From Terriglobia bacterium (lineage in GTDB: Bacteria > Acidobacteriota > Vicinamibacteria > Vicinamibacterales > CAVVIG01), in NCBI GenBank assembly GCA_020073005.1, contig JAIQFX010000038.1:1-64000 (forward strand): a stretch of 64,000 bases of DNA. Reading direction: 5' to 3'. The position numbers were made by a program, and so were the translations under genes. The notes beneath the pieces were generated by a model, which did not search any database, was not told the DNA's origin, and saw nothing but the letters and a program-made list of their open reading frames with translations. Of the stretch, positions 32,375 through 41,259 are shown piece by piece; position 1 is the stretch's first letter; the number at the start of each line of letters is the position of its first letter.

Positions 32375-32929
32375 ATGGGAGCGCACATCGCGTTGCGTGT
32401 TCGATTGCTCGTGTTGGCGAGCGGCCTCGCGCTGCTCGCCGTCGCGGCGACGGCCGCGCAGGCACGGCCGGACTTCACCGGCCGTTGGAAACTCGCTCGG
32501 CTTGAAGTCGACACCACGATGCCGGTCTCGAGCGAACCGGCGCCTTTTTATCCACAGGCGCTGACCGTGACGCTCGAGGGAGAAATGCCTTCTCCCGTGC
32601 TGACCGTCGAACGACGGGCGCAAGACGACGTCCGTACCGACGTCTTTCGGATTGGCGTCACGGAGGGAATGACAAGCGGGTTCCTTCGGGGCGTCTCCGG
32701 CACGGGCGGTGCTGGAGGTTCGTCGAGCAGCCAATCTGCTGACTGGAAGGGCGCGACGCTCGTGATCAAGAAGCAGCGATCGGATGTGGCGGCCGACGGA
32801 CGCGTGACACGCGCGCTGCGCAACGAGACGTGGTCCCTCGATGCGCGAGGGCAGCTGGTCATCGTCGTCAGCGATCAAACGAACGACGACGAGCCCCGGA
32901 GGGCGACGCTGACGTTCAGGCGTCAGTGA
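32375..32929 (+). CDS. Small secreted hypothetical protein
   Basis: The 184-residue protein has a signal peptide (about 1-31, ending TAAQA). The mature part begins RPDFTGRWKLAR, as in many exported beta-barrel proteins of Acidobacteriota (FTGRW/FSGTW start). A Gly/Ser-rich loop lies near residues 108-120. The ending RRATLTFRR fits a final beta-strand. No function is known. No strong SD was seen. Confidence 0.65.
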   Translation: MGAHIALRVRLLVLASGLALLAVAATAAQARPDFTGRWKLARLEVDTTMPVSSEPAPFYPQALTVTLEGEMPSPVLTVERRAQDDVRTDVFRIGVTEGMTSGFLRGVSGTGGAGGSSSSQSADWKGATLVIKKQRSDVAADGRVTRALRNETWSLDARGQLVIVVSDQTNDDEPRRATLTFRRQ

Positions 32930-32981
32930 CGCCGCACTTGCGCGAGGGCCGGCGGATGCCTATATTCGGACCTGACGAGCG

Positions 32982-32999
32982 GTCCGCCTGAAGGCGGAC
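32982..32999. repeat. Type A hairpin repeat
   Basis: GTCCGCCTGAAGGCGGAC: GTCCGCC and GGCGGAC pair around loop TGAA. Further copies lie at 41606-41623 (identical) and 49670-49687 (one variant). Confidence 0.8.
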
Positions 33000-33081
33000 A
33001 CTACCGTCGCACGCGAAGCCGTCGAGGCAGCACATGCCCGGCGGCTTTTCTATTTGCGCCCAGACGAAAAGGAGCGCGTCG

Positions 33082-33882
33082 ATGACCGGAACGCCGCGTC
33101 ACGAAGTCACGCTGAAGAAGCTCGTCTATACGATTCCCGGAGCGGAGGCTGTCACGGTGCGGCGCGACGTGCCGTATCGCGCGACTGACGCCGGCCCGCT
33201 CGGCATCGATCTTTACTATCCACCGGGCGCGACGTCCGCGCCGCGGCCGGCCGTCGTCTTCGCGACCGGATTCTCCGACGCGGGCGGGCGGAAGATGCTC
33301 GGCTGCGCGATCAAGGAGATGGAGTCGTACATCGGCTGGGCGCGGCTCGTCGCCGCTTTGGGGATGGTCGCGATCGCGTACGAGAATCGCGATCCCGCCG
33401 CGGACATTCACGCCGTGCTGCGGTCCGTGCGCGACAACGGCGCGGCGCTCGGCGTCGACGGACAGCGCATCGGCTTGATGGGATTCTCCGGCAACGGACC
33501 CGTGACGCTGTCCGCGCTGATGGACGATCGCGCGCTGAAGTGCGGCGTGCTCTGTTGCGCGTTCACGCTCGACCTCGACGGCGCGACCGGCGTTGCCGAG
33601 GCTCAGGCGCAGTGGAGGTTCGTCAATCCGTGCGCCGGCAGGACCGTCGACGATCTGCCCGGCGATCTGCCGCTCTTCATCGCCCGCGCCGGACAGGATC
33701 AGTTCGCCGGGCTGAACGACGCGCTCGATCGGTTTGTCGCGAAGGCCCTCGCGCGCAACCTGCCGCTGACCGTCGTCAATCACGCGACCGGTCCGCATGC
33801 GTTCGACACCGCCGACGACAGCGAGACGACGCGCGAGATCATTCGCTCGATTCTTGGATTCTTCAGGCGCCATCTTCTTTAG
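33082..33882 (+). CDS. Alpha/beta hydrolase (dienelactone-hydrolase-like)
   Basis: The start at 33082 is chosen because AAAAGGAG lies directly upstream. The 266-residue protein has no signal peptide. VVFATGFSD is the oxyanion strand, GFSGNG the nucleophile elbow (about residue 137) and HATGPHAFD carries the catalytic His near the end. It is a cytoplasmic dienelactone-hydrolase/PAF-AH-like esterase of unknown substrate. A type A hairpin and a TATATT-like box (32961-32966) lie upstream. Confidence 0.85.
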   Translation: MTGTPRHEVTLKKLVYTIPGAEAVTVRRDVPYRATDAGPLGIDLYYPPGATSAPRPAVVFATGFSDAGGRKMLGCAIKEMESYIGWARLVAALGMVAIAYENRDPAADIHAVLRSVRDNGAALGVDGQRIGLMGFSGNGPVTLSALMDDRALKCGVLCCAFTLDLDGATGVAEAQAQWRFVNPCAGRTVDDLPGDLPLFIARAGQDQFAGLNDALDRFVAKALARNLPLTVVNHATGPHAFDTADDSETTREIIRSILGFFRRHLL

Positions 33883-33903
33883 AGCTGTAACAGATCTTCG
33901 AGA

Positions 33904-33941
33904 CGCGAAGGGGCCTGCAGACGCCTGCAGGCCCCTTCGCG
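33904..33941. terminator. 17-bp perfect hairpin between convergent genes
   Basis: CGCGAAGGGGCCTGCAG pairs fully with its complement around a 4-base loop (ACGC). There is no T-run on either side, so it is not a classical intrinsic terminator, but a stem of this strength between two converging genes is likely to stop or stabilise transcripts from both sides. Confidence 0.7.
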
Positions 33942-33967
33942 CGCTATCGCCGCGTCGCGACCGGACG

Positions 33968-35134
33968 CTACTTGATGGCGCCCGGTTTGAACAGATCGGA
34001 CACGTCGGTCGCCGTTGCCGCCCCGCCGAGCCACGGGTAACCGGACGACGGATCGACGTCGAAGATTTCCTGCATGGTGCGCAACGTCGACGAGTGGGAG
34101 AGTTGCACGCTGCTCGCGTACGGCTTGCCGCTCACGTTCGGATGCGCATCCCTGGAGATGACGATGAACGGCAGCGTGAAGTCGGACGTGTCGCCGTCTT
34201 CGCTCTCATCCCACCACAGCACGATCACGCCGTGATCCTTGTACGCTTTGGACGCCATGATCAAGGGCACGATCCTCGCCACGAAATTGTCCCCCTGCGC
34301 GATCTTGGCGCCGTCGTCGCTGCTCGGGAATCTGCCGTACCCGTTGCTGAGCGACGTGTGCTGGTCGTTGTACTGGTCCGGCGTAATCCAGTTGTAGTCG
34401 GCCACGCGGTTGTCCTGAAGATCGAGCGCCAGCTGCTGCAGCGGAGCGTACTGGGTGCGCAGCGGATTCGACGCGGCCGTATTGCATCCACCGTTGGTAT
34501 CGGTGAAGAACACCATCGGATTGTGCTTGGACGCGTAGTTGAACTGCGTCGAGTAGTTGTACGCGTTGAGGCCGGCGGCGAAATGGCCGCTGACGCTGAA
34601 CAGCGGAACGGTCCACGCGCTCATCGGCAGCGGGACGTTCGTGGCGTCCACATCGGTGTCCTCCTGATACGACTTCCAGGTCCGCCGGGCTTTCGTCAGG
34701 AAGGCGCTCAGGTGCTGATCGGTCGTCTGGACGGTGTCGGGGGAGCAGTCGGCGTGGTACGGGTTGTTATCGTTGAACACGCCGAAGTTCGTGCCCGCTT
34801 CGACCCAGATGTAGTTCGGCTCCGAGGGGTGAACGCCCAGATCCGCGTTGAGGTAGTTGGTCGCGTACGCGACCTGTCCGCTGATGCCGGAGGTGCCGCT
34901 GACCAGGCTGTTGATGAACGGCGCGGCTGGATTCTGAAAGATCTGCTCGGGGTTCGACGTCGGGTTCGGCTGCGTCCAGTTGTGGTTCTCCATCGCGATC
35001 ACGAAGACTTTCCGCGCGCGCTGATCGTGTCGATCGTCTCCCCGGTGGTCGGCATGGGCGGTGAAGCCGCCCCACGTCAACGCAGAGACGAGAGCCACCA
35101 CGCACGCGGACAACTGACGTGTGTTCTGGAACAT
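33968..35134 (-). CDS. Secreted phosphoesterase (phospholipase C / acid-phosphatase family)
   Basis: The ATG at 35134 follows a GGAGG SD and gives 388 residues; longer in-frame starts lack an SD. There is a signal peptide (about 1-28). The PF04185-type alkaline-phosphatase-superfamily core starts with VFVIAMENHNW, has the metal-binding WITPDQYNDQH segment and VLWWDESEDG, and ends in LSHSSTLRTM. Members are phosphatidylcholine- or glycerophosphodiester-active phospholipases or acid phosphatases. It converges on the alpha/beta hydrolase gene across the strong hairpin. Confidence 0.88.
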   Translation of the reverse strand: MFQNTRQLSACVVALVSALTWGGFTAHADHRGDDRHDQRARKVFVIAMENHNWTQPNPTSNPEQIFQNPAAPFINSLVSGTSGISGQVAYATNYLNADLGVHPSEPNYIWVEAGTNFGVFNDNNPYHADCSPDTVQTTDQHLSAFLTKARRTWKSYQEDTDVDATNVPLPMSAWTVPLFSVSGHFAAGLNAYNYSTQFNYASKHNPMVFFTDTNGGCNTAASNPLRTQYAPLQQLALDLQDNRVADYNWITPDQYNDQHTSLSNGYGRFPSSDDGAKIAQGDNFVARIVPLIMASKAYKDHGVIVLWWDESEDGDTSDFTLPFIVISRDAHPNVSGKPYASSVQLSHSSTLRTMQEIFDVDPSSGYPWLGGAATATDVSDLFKPGAIK

Positions 35135-35269
35135 GGAATACCTCCGATGGTTGATGAGCGGCGTTCGTCGGTGCCGCGTTGTCAAAGTAGTGGGCCGGCT
35201 TGACGGATCGGTCTCGGAGGTGTGACCGATGGATAACTTCTGCTCCCGTTGCACTCTTTGTGTCTCCGG

Positions 35270-35275
35270 TAAAAT
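35270..35275 (+). promoter_or_regulatory. TAAAAT box upstream of the YCII/sigma operon
   Basis: TAAAATCGGCC follows a TTGCAC hexamer by 15 bases. It lies about 100 bases before ATG 35378, with a GGCTGA-rich low-complexity stretch between. Confidence 0.4.
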
Positions 35276-35377
35276 CGGCCCCTTGCGACCGGTGTCGATT
35301 TCGAGGGTCCCGGACGACTATCCGGCGGTTGAAGGGCTGAGGGCTTGACGGCTTCTTCACAACGCCTGGAGGGCGAG

Positions 35378-35734
35378 ATGAAATATTTGTGTCTGATTTA
35401 CTCGGATGAGGCGGCGTGGAACGCGATGCCGAAGGCGGACGTGGACACGATGATGCGCGAGTACGGGGCGTTCACCGAGGGCATCAAGAAGAGCGGCCAC
35501 TGGCTCGGCGGCAACCGCCTGCAGCCGGCGGCGACGGCGACGACGATCCGCGTGCGCAACGGCAAGATGTCGACGACCGACGGTCCGTTCGCCGAAACGA
35601 AGGAGAAGCTCGGCGGCTTCTACATGATCGAGGCGAAGGATCTGAACGACGCGATCCAGGTGGCCGGTCGCATTCCGGGCGCGCGCGTCGGCAGCATCGA
35701 AGTGCGGCCGATCTTCGAGACGCCGGGCGACTAG
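35378..35734 (+). CDS. YCII/DGPF-family protein
   Basis: The 118-residue protein has a YCII-like ferredoxin fold with the namesake DGPF motif (TTDGPFAETKEKLGGFYMIE, about residues 66-85). Start ATG 35378 follows GGAGGGCGAG. In many genomes such proteins sit directly upstream of a particular ECF sigma factor group, and here the sigma gene follows after 24 bases. It is thought to act with, or as a client or sensor of, that sigma factor; this is inferred from context. Confidence 0.9.
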   Translation: MKYLCLIYSDEAAWNAMPKADVDTMMREYGAFTEGIKKSGHWLGGNRLQPAATATTIRVRNGKMSTTDGPFAETKEKLGGFYMIEAKDLNDAIQVAGRIPGARVGSIEVRPIFETPGD

Positions 35735-35736
35735 GG

Positions 35737-35770
35737 ACGGCTGATGGGCTGAGGGCTGATGGCTGATGGG
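35737..35770. repeat. Short tandem repeat, unit about GGCTGATG
   Basis: GGCTGATGGGCTGAGGGCTGATGGCTGATGGG-like sequence fills the gap between the YCII and sigma genes and runs into the first codons of the sigma gene. Confidence 0.65.
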
Positions 35771-37045
35771 CCGGGCATGGTGGAGGGCGCGGACGCCGGC
35801 GTGCGGGAGACGGTCGATGCCGTCTATCGCGCCGACTCGCGCCGCGTCCTCGCCACGCTCATCCGCCTGCTCGGCGATTTCGATCTCGCCGAGGAGGCGC
35901 TCCACGACGCCTTCCGCGCCGCGCTCGAGCAGTGGCCGCGCGACGGCATCCCCGCCAATCCTCGCGCGTGGCTCGTCTCGACCGGCCGCTTCGGCGCGAT
36001 CGACACGATCCGGCGGCGCGCGCGGTTCGACGCGACGCTCGCCGAATTCTCCGCGCAGCTGGAAACGTCCATGCAGAACGATCCGGCGGCCGGCGCCGAT
36101 GGGATTGAAGACGATCGTCTGCGATTGATCTTCACGTGCTGCCATCCCGCGCTGACGCCGGACGCGCAGATCGCCCTCACGCTGCGCGAAGTCTGCGGCC
36201 TCACGACCGAGGAAGTCGCGCGCGCGTTTCTCACGACAGCGCCCACCGTGGCCCAGCGCATCGTCCGCGCGAAAGCGAAGATCCGAGACGCCCGCATCCC
36301 GTACGAGATGCCCGCGCGCGCCGATCTTCCGGATCGCGTCGACGCCGTGCTGCACGTGATCTACCTTGTGTTCAATGAGGGCTACTCGGCGTCGTCGGGC
36401 GGATCGCTGACGCGGCAGGCGCTGTCGAGCGAGGCGATCCGGCTCGGACGCCTGCTCGTCGAGCTGCTGCCGGAGCCCGAAGCGACCGGACTGCTGGCGC
36501 TCATGCTGCTGCACGAGTCGAGGCGCGCCGCGCGCTCGTCGGACGATGGCGAAGTGATTCTGCTCGACGATCAGGATCGCGCGCGCTGGAATCGCGAATT
36601 GATTGCGGAGGGAGCGGCGCTCGTCGAGCTCGCCCTGTCGTCGCGCCGCTTCGGTCCGTACACGATTCAAGCGGCGATCGCCGCCGTCCACGCCGAGGCC
36701 AGAGACGCCGGCTCCACCGACTGGAACCAGATCGTCGGCCTGTACGACGTGTTGCTGCGCGCCGATCCGTCGCCGGTGGTCGAGCTGAACCGCGCCGCCG
36801 CGATCGCGACGCGCGACGGCCCGGCGGCAGGCCTCGCCCTCATCGACGCCATCCTCGAGCGCGGCGATCTCGCCGGCTACCAGTTCGCGCACTCGGCGCG
36901 CGCCGATCTCTGCCGTCAGCTCGGGAGAACGGCGGACGCGCGGTCCGCGTACGCGCGCGCGCTCGCCCTCGCGCGCCAGGAGCCCGAGCGGAGGTTTCTC
37001 GAGCGGCGGATCGCGGAATTGCAGGATGACGGGACGGCAGAGTAA
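35759..37045 (+). CDS. ECF sigma factor with C-terminal TPR-like extension (ECF42 type)
   Basis: The 428-residue protein has sigma region 2 at the N-terminus (VYRADSRRVLATLIRLLGDFDLAEEALHDAFRAALE), region 4 near 140-175 (LTTEEVARAFLTTAPTVAQRIVRAKAKIR) and a long helical C-terminal extension (about 200-420) with TPR-like repeats. This layout, plus the adjacent YCII/DGPF gene, is that of the ECF42 group. It would direct RNA polymerase to its own regulon with the C-terminal part as a built-in sensor, since no anti-sigma gene is present. A second in-frame ATG lies at 35777, and the exact start is uncertain. Confidence 0.9.
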   Translation: MADGPGMVEGADAGVRETVDAVYRADSRRVLATLIRLLGDFDLAEEALHDAFRAALEQWPRDGIPANPRAWLVSTGRFGAIDTIRRRARFDATLAEFSAQLETSMQNDPAAGADGIEDDRLRLIFTCCHPALTPDAQIALTLREVCGLTTEEVARAFLTTAPTVAQRIVRAKAKIRDARIPYEMPARADLPDRVDAVLHVIYLVFNEGYSASSGGSLTRQALSSEAIRLGRLLVELLPEPEATGLLALMLLHESRRAARSSDDGEVILLDDQDRARWNRELIAEGAALVELALSSRRFGPYTIQAAIAAVHAEARDAGSTDWNQIVGLYDVLLRADPSPVVELNRAAAIATRDGPAAGLALIDAILERGDLAGYQFAHSARADLCRQLGRTADARSAYARALALARQEPERRFLERRIAELQDDGTAE

Positions 37046-37057
37046 ATTCTGCCCGTC

Positions 37058-37335
37058 ATGATCGCCCTCGAGCCGATCGGCATCGTACGTAGTCCGCGGA
37101 CCGATGTACGAGACGATGACTGGGGCGACGTTGTCGCCCGCATCGAGCTCGCGGACGATTTCGGATCTGAATCGCTCGACGGTCTCGACGAGTCCTCACA
37201 CGCGGAAATCCTCTTCGTGTTCGATTCGACGGGACGCCGGTCGTCGACATCAAACCGGTCATGGCGGAATTCCTCCCGCGCGAGCCGGTGCGCCAGCCGT
37301 CGTGGTCGCACGAGCTCATGCGGGAGTACTGGTAA
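37058..37335 (+). pseudogene. Internally deleted TsaA/TrmO-type methyltransferase gene
   Basis: The front reads IALEPIGIVRSPRTDVRDDD to HAEILFVF, the start of the TrmO/TsaA (tRNA m6t6A37 methyltransferase) family. In a different frame it continues DGTPVVDIKPVMAEFLPRE to SHELMREYW and TAA (37333-37335), which is the family's normal end. The middle of about 60 residues, including the conserved R-x-N-x-x-G SAM-binding segment, is missing and the join is out of frame, so the gene is dead. A TAAATT box ends nine bases before the ATG. Confidence 0.85.
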
Positions 37336-37347
37336 ATGGAGGTGAGG

Positions 37348-38601
37348 ATGTTCCGTCGCGCTTTCGCAGTCGCGCTCGCGGTCGGTCTCGCCGCCGCCGG
37401 CGCCCTCGCGCAGCAGAATCACGTCGACACCGTGGCGCCCTCGGCGCCGGAACTGGCCGCCTACGGCAAGTACACGATCGGCGTGCGCACGATTCAGGTG
37501 ACGGACAGGAATCGTCCCGACATTCTCAATACGAAGGAAGGCGGACCGACGGCGCGGTACGATCGCACATTGACCCTCGAGGTCTGGTATCCGGCGACGC
37601 TGGCCGCCGGCCAGAAACCTGGCGGCGAGTACCGCGCCATCACGCGCGATCCCGCGATCACCGCGACGCTGTACGGCAAGGCCGTGCGGGATGCGGCACC
37701 GGTCAAGAGTGACGGCGCGTTCCCGCTCGTGATCATCTCCCACGGCTATCCGGGCAATCGGTACCTCATGAGCCACCTCGGTGAGAACCTCGCGAGCAAG
37801 GGCTTCGTCACGGTGTCGATCGATCACAAGGACAGCACCTACGACGATCAGAAAGCGTTCGCGTCCACGCTCTACAACCGCCCGTTCGATCAGCTGTTCG
37901 TGCTGAGCGAGATCGATCGCCTGGGCAAGCCGGGCTCCGGCAGTGTTCTCGCCGGCCTCGTCGACGCGAGCCGCGCCGGCATCGTCGGCTATTCGATGGG
38001 CGGCTACGGCGTCGTCAACGTCGTCGGCGGCGGCTACAGCAAAGCGAGCGAGACGATCAACGGCGCGCCGCCGAACAAGCTGCTCGCCGCGCGCGGCGCC
38101 GCGAATCCCGAGTACCGGAAATCGATCGATCCGCGCATCAAGGCGGCGATCGCGATCGCGCCGTGGGGCATGCAGGGCGGATTCTGGGACGCGGAAGGCT
38201 TGAAGGGCATCAAGACGCCGGTGCTGTTCGTCGCGGGCAGCGCGGATGAGGTGGCCCAGTACGAGAAAGGCACGAAGGCGATCTATCAGGCGGCCGTGAA
38301 CTCGGATCGCTACCTCCTGACGTTCGTCAACGCGAATCACAACGCCGCCGCGCCGATTCCGGCGCCGATCGAGACGTACACGTCGACCGACGGGCGCGGG
38401 TCGGCGTTCGCGCACTATTCCGACGCGGTGTGGGACACGGTGCGGATGAACAACATCCTCCAGCATTTCGCGACGGCGTACTTCGGCCTGCATCTCAAGG
38501 GCGAGCAGGACAAGCAGGCGTACTTCGATCCCGGCTGGAAGGGATTCAAGCGCGGCGCGAGCGTCGGATTGATCCTCGACCATGCCGCGCCGTCACGGTA
38601 G
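37348..38601 (+). CDS. Exported alpha/beta hydrolase (dienelactone-hydrolase-like)
   Basis: ATG 37348 is preferred because GGAGGTG lies just upstream; an ATG 12 bases earlier is in frame. The roughly 417-residue protein has a signal peptide (about 1-22, ending GALAQ). VIISHGYPGN is the oxyanion strand, GYSMGG the nucleophile elbow, and VNANHNAA carries a likely catalytic His. It resembles exported dienelactone/PAF-AH-type esterases; the substrate is unknown. It follows the trmO remnant by 12 bases. Confidence 0.85.
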   Translation: MFRRAFAVALAVGLAAAGALAQQNHVDTVAPSAPELAAYGKYTIGVRTIQVTDRNRPDILNTKEGGPTARYDRTLTLEVWYPATLAAGQKPGGEYRAITRDPAITATLYGKAVRDAAPVKSDGAFPLVIISHGYPGNRYLMSHLGENLASKGFVTVSIDHKDSTYDDQKAFASTLYNRPFDQLFVLSEIDRLGKPGSGSVLAGLVDASRAGIVGYSMGGYGVVNVVGGGYSKASETINGAPPNKLLAARGAANPEYRKSIDPRIKAAIAIAPWGMQGGFWDAEGLKGIKTPVLFVAGSADEVAQYEKGTKAIYQAAVNSDRYLLTFVNANHNAAAPIPAPIETYTSTDGRGSAFAHYSDAVWDTVRMNNILQHFATAYFGLHLKGEQDKQAYFDPGWKGFKRGASVGLILDHAAPSR

Positions 38602-38625
38602 GATTTGACTCAGGAGGGGAGACCG

Positions 38626-39255
38626 ATGAAGCGTTTCGTTTGTACGGGCGTGCTTGCGACTCTTACGGCGGCGTCCCTGGCGGCGCAGGCGCCCGCGGGC
38701 TGGAAGCAGCGCATCGATCGCAGCACCAGCGCGTCCGATCCCGACGCGGCCGGCGCGGTGAAGTTCGTGACGATGGGGACCGGCTTCCACGCCACGAATC
38801 CGCAGGCCGCGGTGTACTGGAATCCGGCGAACACGGCGACGGGCACCTACACGGTGAAGGGCACGTTCGTGCTCCAGAAGCCGAGCGGCCACACGAACTA
38901 CTACGGGCTCGTGTTCGGCGGCGCGAACCTGGACGGCGCGAACCAGACCTACATCTACTTCCTGGTCGCGCAGGACGGCACGTTCCTCGTCAAGCACCGC
39001 GCCGGCGACGCGGCCGTGCACGACGTCGTCGCCAAGACGCCGAGTGACGCGGTGAAGAAGCCGGACGCCAGCGGCAAGTCGACGAACGCGCTCGAAGTGC
39101 GCGTCACGGCCAACAAGATCGACTACGTCGTCAACGGCACGGTCGTCACGTCGACGCCGAAGACCGGCATGACGGCGAAGACGGACGGCATCTACGGCAT
39201 CCGCGTCAACCATCTGCTCGAAGTCCACGTGGACGGGTTCGCGGTCACCAAGTAA
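38626..39255 (+). CDS. Secreted DUF1080-like/LamG-type protein
   Basis: Start ATG 38626 follows a strong SD (GGAGGGGAG) and a TAGGAT box. The 209-residue protein has a signal peptide (about 1-22). The mature domain is a concanavalin-like sandwich: GTYTVKGTFVLQKP, then NYYGLVFGGANLDG, ending GIRVNHLLEVHVDGFAVTK, as in DUF1080/3-keto-disaccharide-hydrolase-type proteins. It could bind carbohydrate; no catalytic residues were identified. Confidence 0.75.
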   Translation: MKRFVCTGVLATLTAASLAAQAPAGWKQRIDRSTSASDPDAAGAVKFVTMGTGFHATNPQAAVYWNPANTATGTYTVKGTFVLQKPSGHTNYYGLVFGGANLDGANQTYIYFLVAQDGTFLVKHRAGDAAVHDVVAKTPSDAVKKPDASGKSTNALEVRVTANKIDYVVNGTVVTSTPKTGMTAKTDGIYGIRVNHLLEVHVDGFAVTK

Positions 39256-39287
39256 GGCTCCGCGCCGGCGCATCTGGTCTTTGATCT

Positions 39288-39866
39288 ATGCCTCGCTACG
39301 TCGCGCTGCTGCGCGCGATCAACGTCGGCGGACAAAACGTGGTGAAGATGGATCAGCTGCGCCGGCTGTTCGAGAAGGCGGGCTTCTCCGGCGTCGAGAC
39401 GTTCATCGCGAGCGGCAACGTGATCTTCGAGAGCGGCGCGAAGAACGGTGCGGCCGTGGAAAAGAAGATCGAGACGACGCTGCGCGGAGCGCTGGGATGG
39501 GACGTCCACACATTTCTGCGGACCGACCAGGAGATTGCCAGGATTGCGGTGCACCCGCCGTTCCCGCCGCTGAAGATGAATAACGCCCGGGCCCTCAACG
39601 TCGGCTTTCTCAAGGATCCGCTGAACGCCGCGGCCACGCGCGCGCTGATGGCGTTCACGTCGGACATCGACGACTTCCACATACACCAGCGTGAGATCTA
39701 CTGGCTGTGCCGTGAAGGGCAGAGCGACTCGAAGTTCTCGAACGTGAAGCTCGAGAAGTCGATCGGCGCGTGCTGCACGTTCCGCAGCATCAGCACCGTG
39801 ATGAAGCTCGCGGCGAAGTATCCGCCGCCGGTAACGAAGCGGTCCGATCATCGCGGTGACGGTTAG
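39288..39866 (+). CDS. DUF1697-family protein
   Basis: The 192-residue protein has the DUF1697 signature: YVALLRAINVGGQNVVKMDQL, then FIASGNVIFES, DVHTFLRTDQE and IYWLCREGQSDSKFSN, ending in a TMRNW-like IGACCTFRSISTVMKLA. It is a two-domain ferredoxin-like fold of unknown function found throughout bacteria. The DUF2079 gene starts at the next base after the stop, so the two are coupled. Confidence 0.92.
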   Translation: MPRYVALLRAINVGGQNVVKMDQLRRLFEKAGFSGVETFIASGNVIFESGAKNGAAVEKKIETTLRGALGWDVHTFLRTDQEIARIAVHPPFPPLKMNNARALNVGFLKDPLNAAATRALMAFTSDIDDFHIHQREIYWLCREGQSDSKFSNVKLEKSIGACCTFRSISTVMKLAAKYPPPVTKRSDHRGDG

Positions 39867-41258
39867 GTGACAGGTACCGGAGACAATGTGACGCGCGCGG
39901 AGGTCCGCGGCGTCGCCGCACTCGTCACGGGCTTCGCGCTGGCCTACGCGCTCTTCGGTCTGTTCCGCCACTGGCATTTCGGCAGCAGCGCGTACGACCT
40001 GGGCATCTTCGATCAGGCGGTCTGGCATCTGAGCCGCCTCGAAACGCCCGCCAGCACGATCAGCGGGTTCTCCAATATCCTCGGCGATCATTTCTATCCC
40101 GTCATCGCGCTCTTCGCGCCGCTCTACTGGATCGCGCCCGCGCCGGAAACGTTGATCGTCGCGCAGGCGATCCTGCTGGCGCTCTCGATCGTTCCGGTCT
40201 TCCTGTTCCTGCGTGACCGTGAGCCGGCCGTGCCCGCGCTGCTGCTGTCCGCCGCGTGCGCGCTCTTCTGGGGACTGCAGAGCGCGATGGCGTTCGACGT
40301 CCACGAGATGGCGTTCGCGCCGCTCGCGATCGCCGTCGTGATCCTCGCGGCGGATCGTCGGCGGTGGATATGGTGTTGGGCAGCGGCTGCGCTGATCGTG
40401 CTGGTGAAAGAAGATCTGATTCCGCTCCTGACGATGCTCGGCCTGCTGCTGGCGGCATCGGGTGCACGCCGGCACGGCGCGCTGCTCGCGGCAGCCAGCC
40501 TGATCGCGTTCGTCGTCATCGTCCGGATCGTGATTCCGTCGTTCGCGGCCTCGGGCGCGTTCAGCGTCGGTTCCGCCTACGCGGACGTCGTCGCGCGGCC
40601 GTGGACGATCCCGGTGACGCTCCTCACGCCGTCCATCAAGATGCGGACGGCGTTGTGGTGGTTCGCGCCGTTTGCGTTTCTCCCCCTGGGATCGCCGTTG
40701 GCGCTGCTGCTCGTACCTCTCGTGCTCGAACGCTTTCTCTCGAGCAGCCCGAATCATTGGGGCACGGCGTTTCATTATTCCGCGCCGCTTGCGCCGATTC
40801 TGGCGATGAGCGCGGGTGATGGGTTGGCCCGCCTCGGGCGCCGCATCGGCACCGACGCCACGCGCGCGCGCGTGCTGATCGGCGCGGCCGCCGCGTGCGT
40901 CCTGCTGTCGTCGTTGTTGCCCGGCCATCAGCCGCTCTGGCGTCTGCTGTCGCCGAAGACTTACGAAGCGCCAGCCACGGCGCGGACCGGTGACGAAGCG
41001 TTGGCGCGGATTCCCGCGGGCGCGTCGGTCGTCGCGCAGGCGGCCATCGTCCCGCATCTCAGCCGCCGCAACCTTATATATATGCTCGACGCGAAGGCGC
41101 CCGATGCCGACTTCGTCGTGGCCGCGGCCGATCTCAGCCCGTGGCCGGTGGCGCGCTTCGCGGATCTCGCGCCGCTTCTCGAGGATCGGCGGCGGCACGG
41201 CTACACGGTGGTCTTCGACCAGGATGGATGGATCGTCTTACGGAGGGCTCCGAACTGA
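39867..41258 (+). CDS. DUF2079-family membrane protein
   Basis: The protein starts at GTG directly after the DUF1697 stop and has 463 residues with about nine TM helices. SSAYDLGIFDQAVWHLSR followed by FSNILGDHFYPVIALFAPLYW matches DUF2079, a GT-C-like family thought to transfer sugars from lipid carriers. The acidic residues in YDLG and GDHF are the likely catalytic-side motif. The C-terminal part (about 370-463) is soluble. Confidence 0.9.
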   Translation: MTGTGDNVTRAEVRGVAALVTGFALAYALFGLFRHWHFGSSAYDLGIFDQAVWHLSRLETPASTISGFSNILGDHFYPVIALFAPLYWIAPAPETLIVAQAILLALSIVPVFLFLRDREPAVPALLLSAACALFWGLQSAMAFDVHEMAFAPLAIAVVILAADRRRWIWCWAAAALIVLVKEDLIPLLTMLGLLLAASGARRHGALLAAASLIAFVVIVRIVIPSFAASGAFSVGSAYADVVARPWTIPVTLLTPSIKMRTALWWFAPFAFLPLGSPLALLLVPLVLERFLSSSPNHWGTAFHYSAPLAPILAMSAGDGLARLGRRIGTDATRARVLIGAAAACVLLSSLLPGHQPLWRLLSPKTYEAPATARTGDEALARIPAGASVVAQAAIVPHLSRRNLIYMLDAKAPDADFVVAAADLSPWPVARFADLAPLLEDRRRHGYTVVFDQDGWIVLRRAPN

Positions 41259-41259
41259 T

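Noticed and set aside
39192-41198. A 668-codon open frame on the minus strand
   Set aside because: It lies over the DUF1697 and DUF2079 genes, is extremely Arg/Gln-rich and has no family resemblance.
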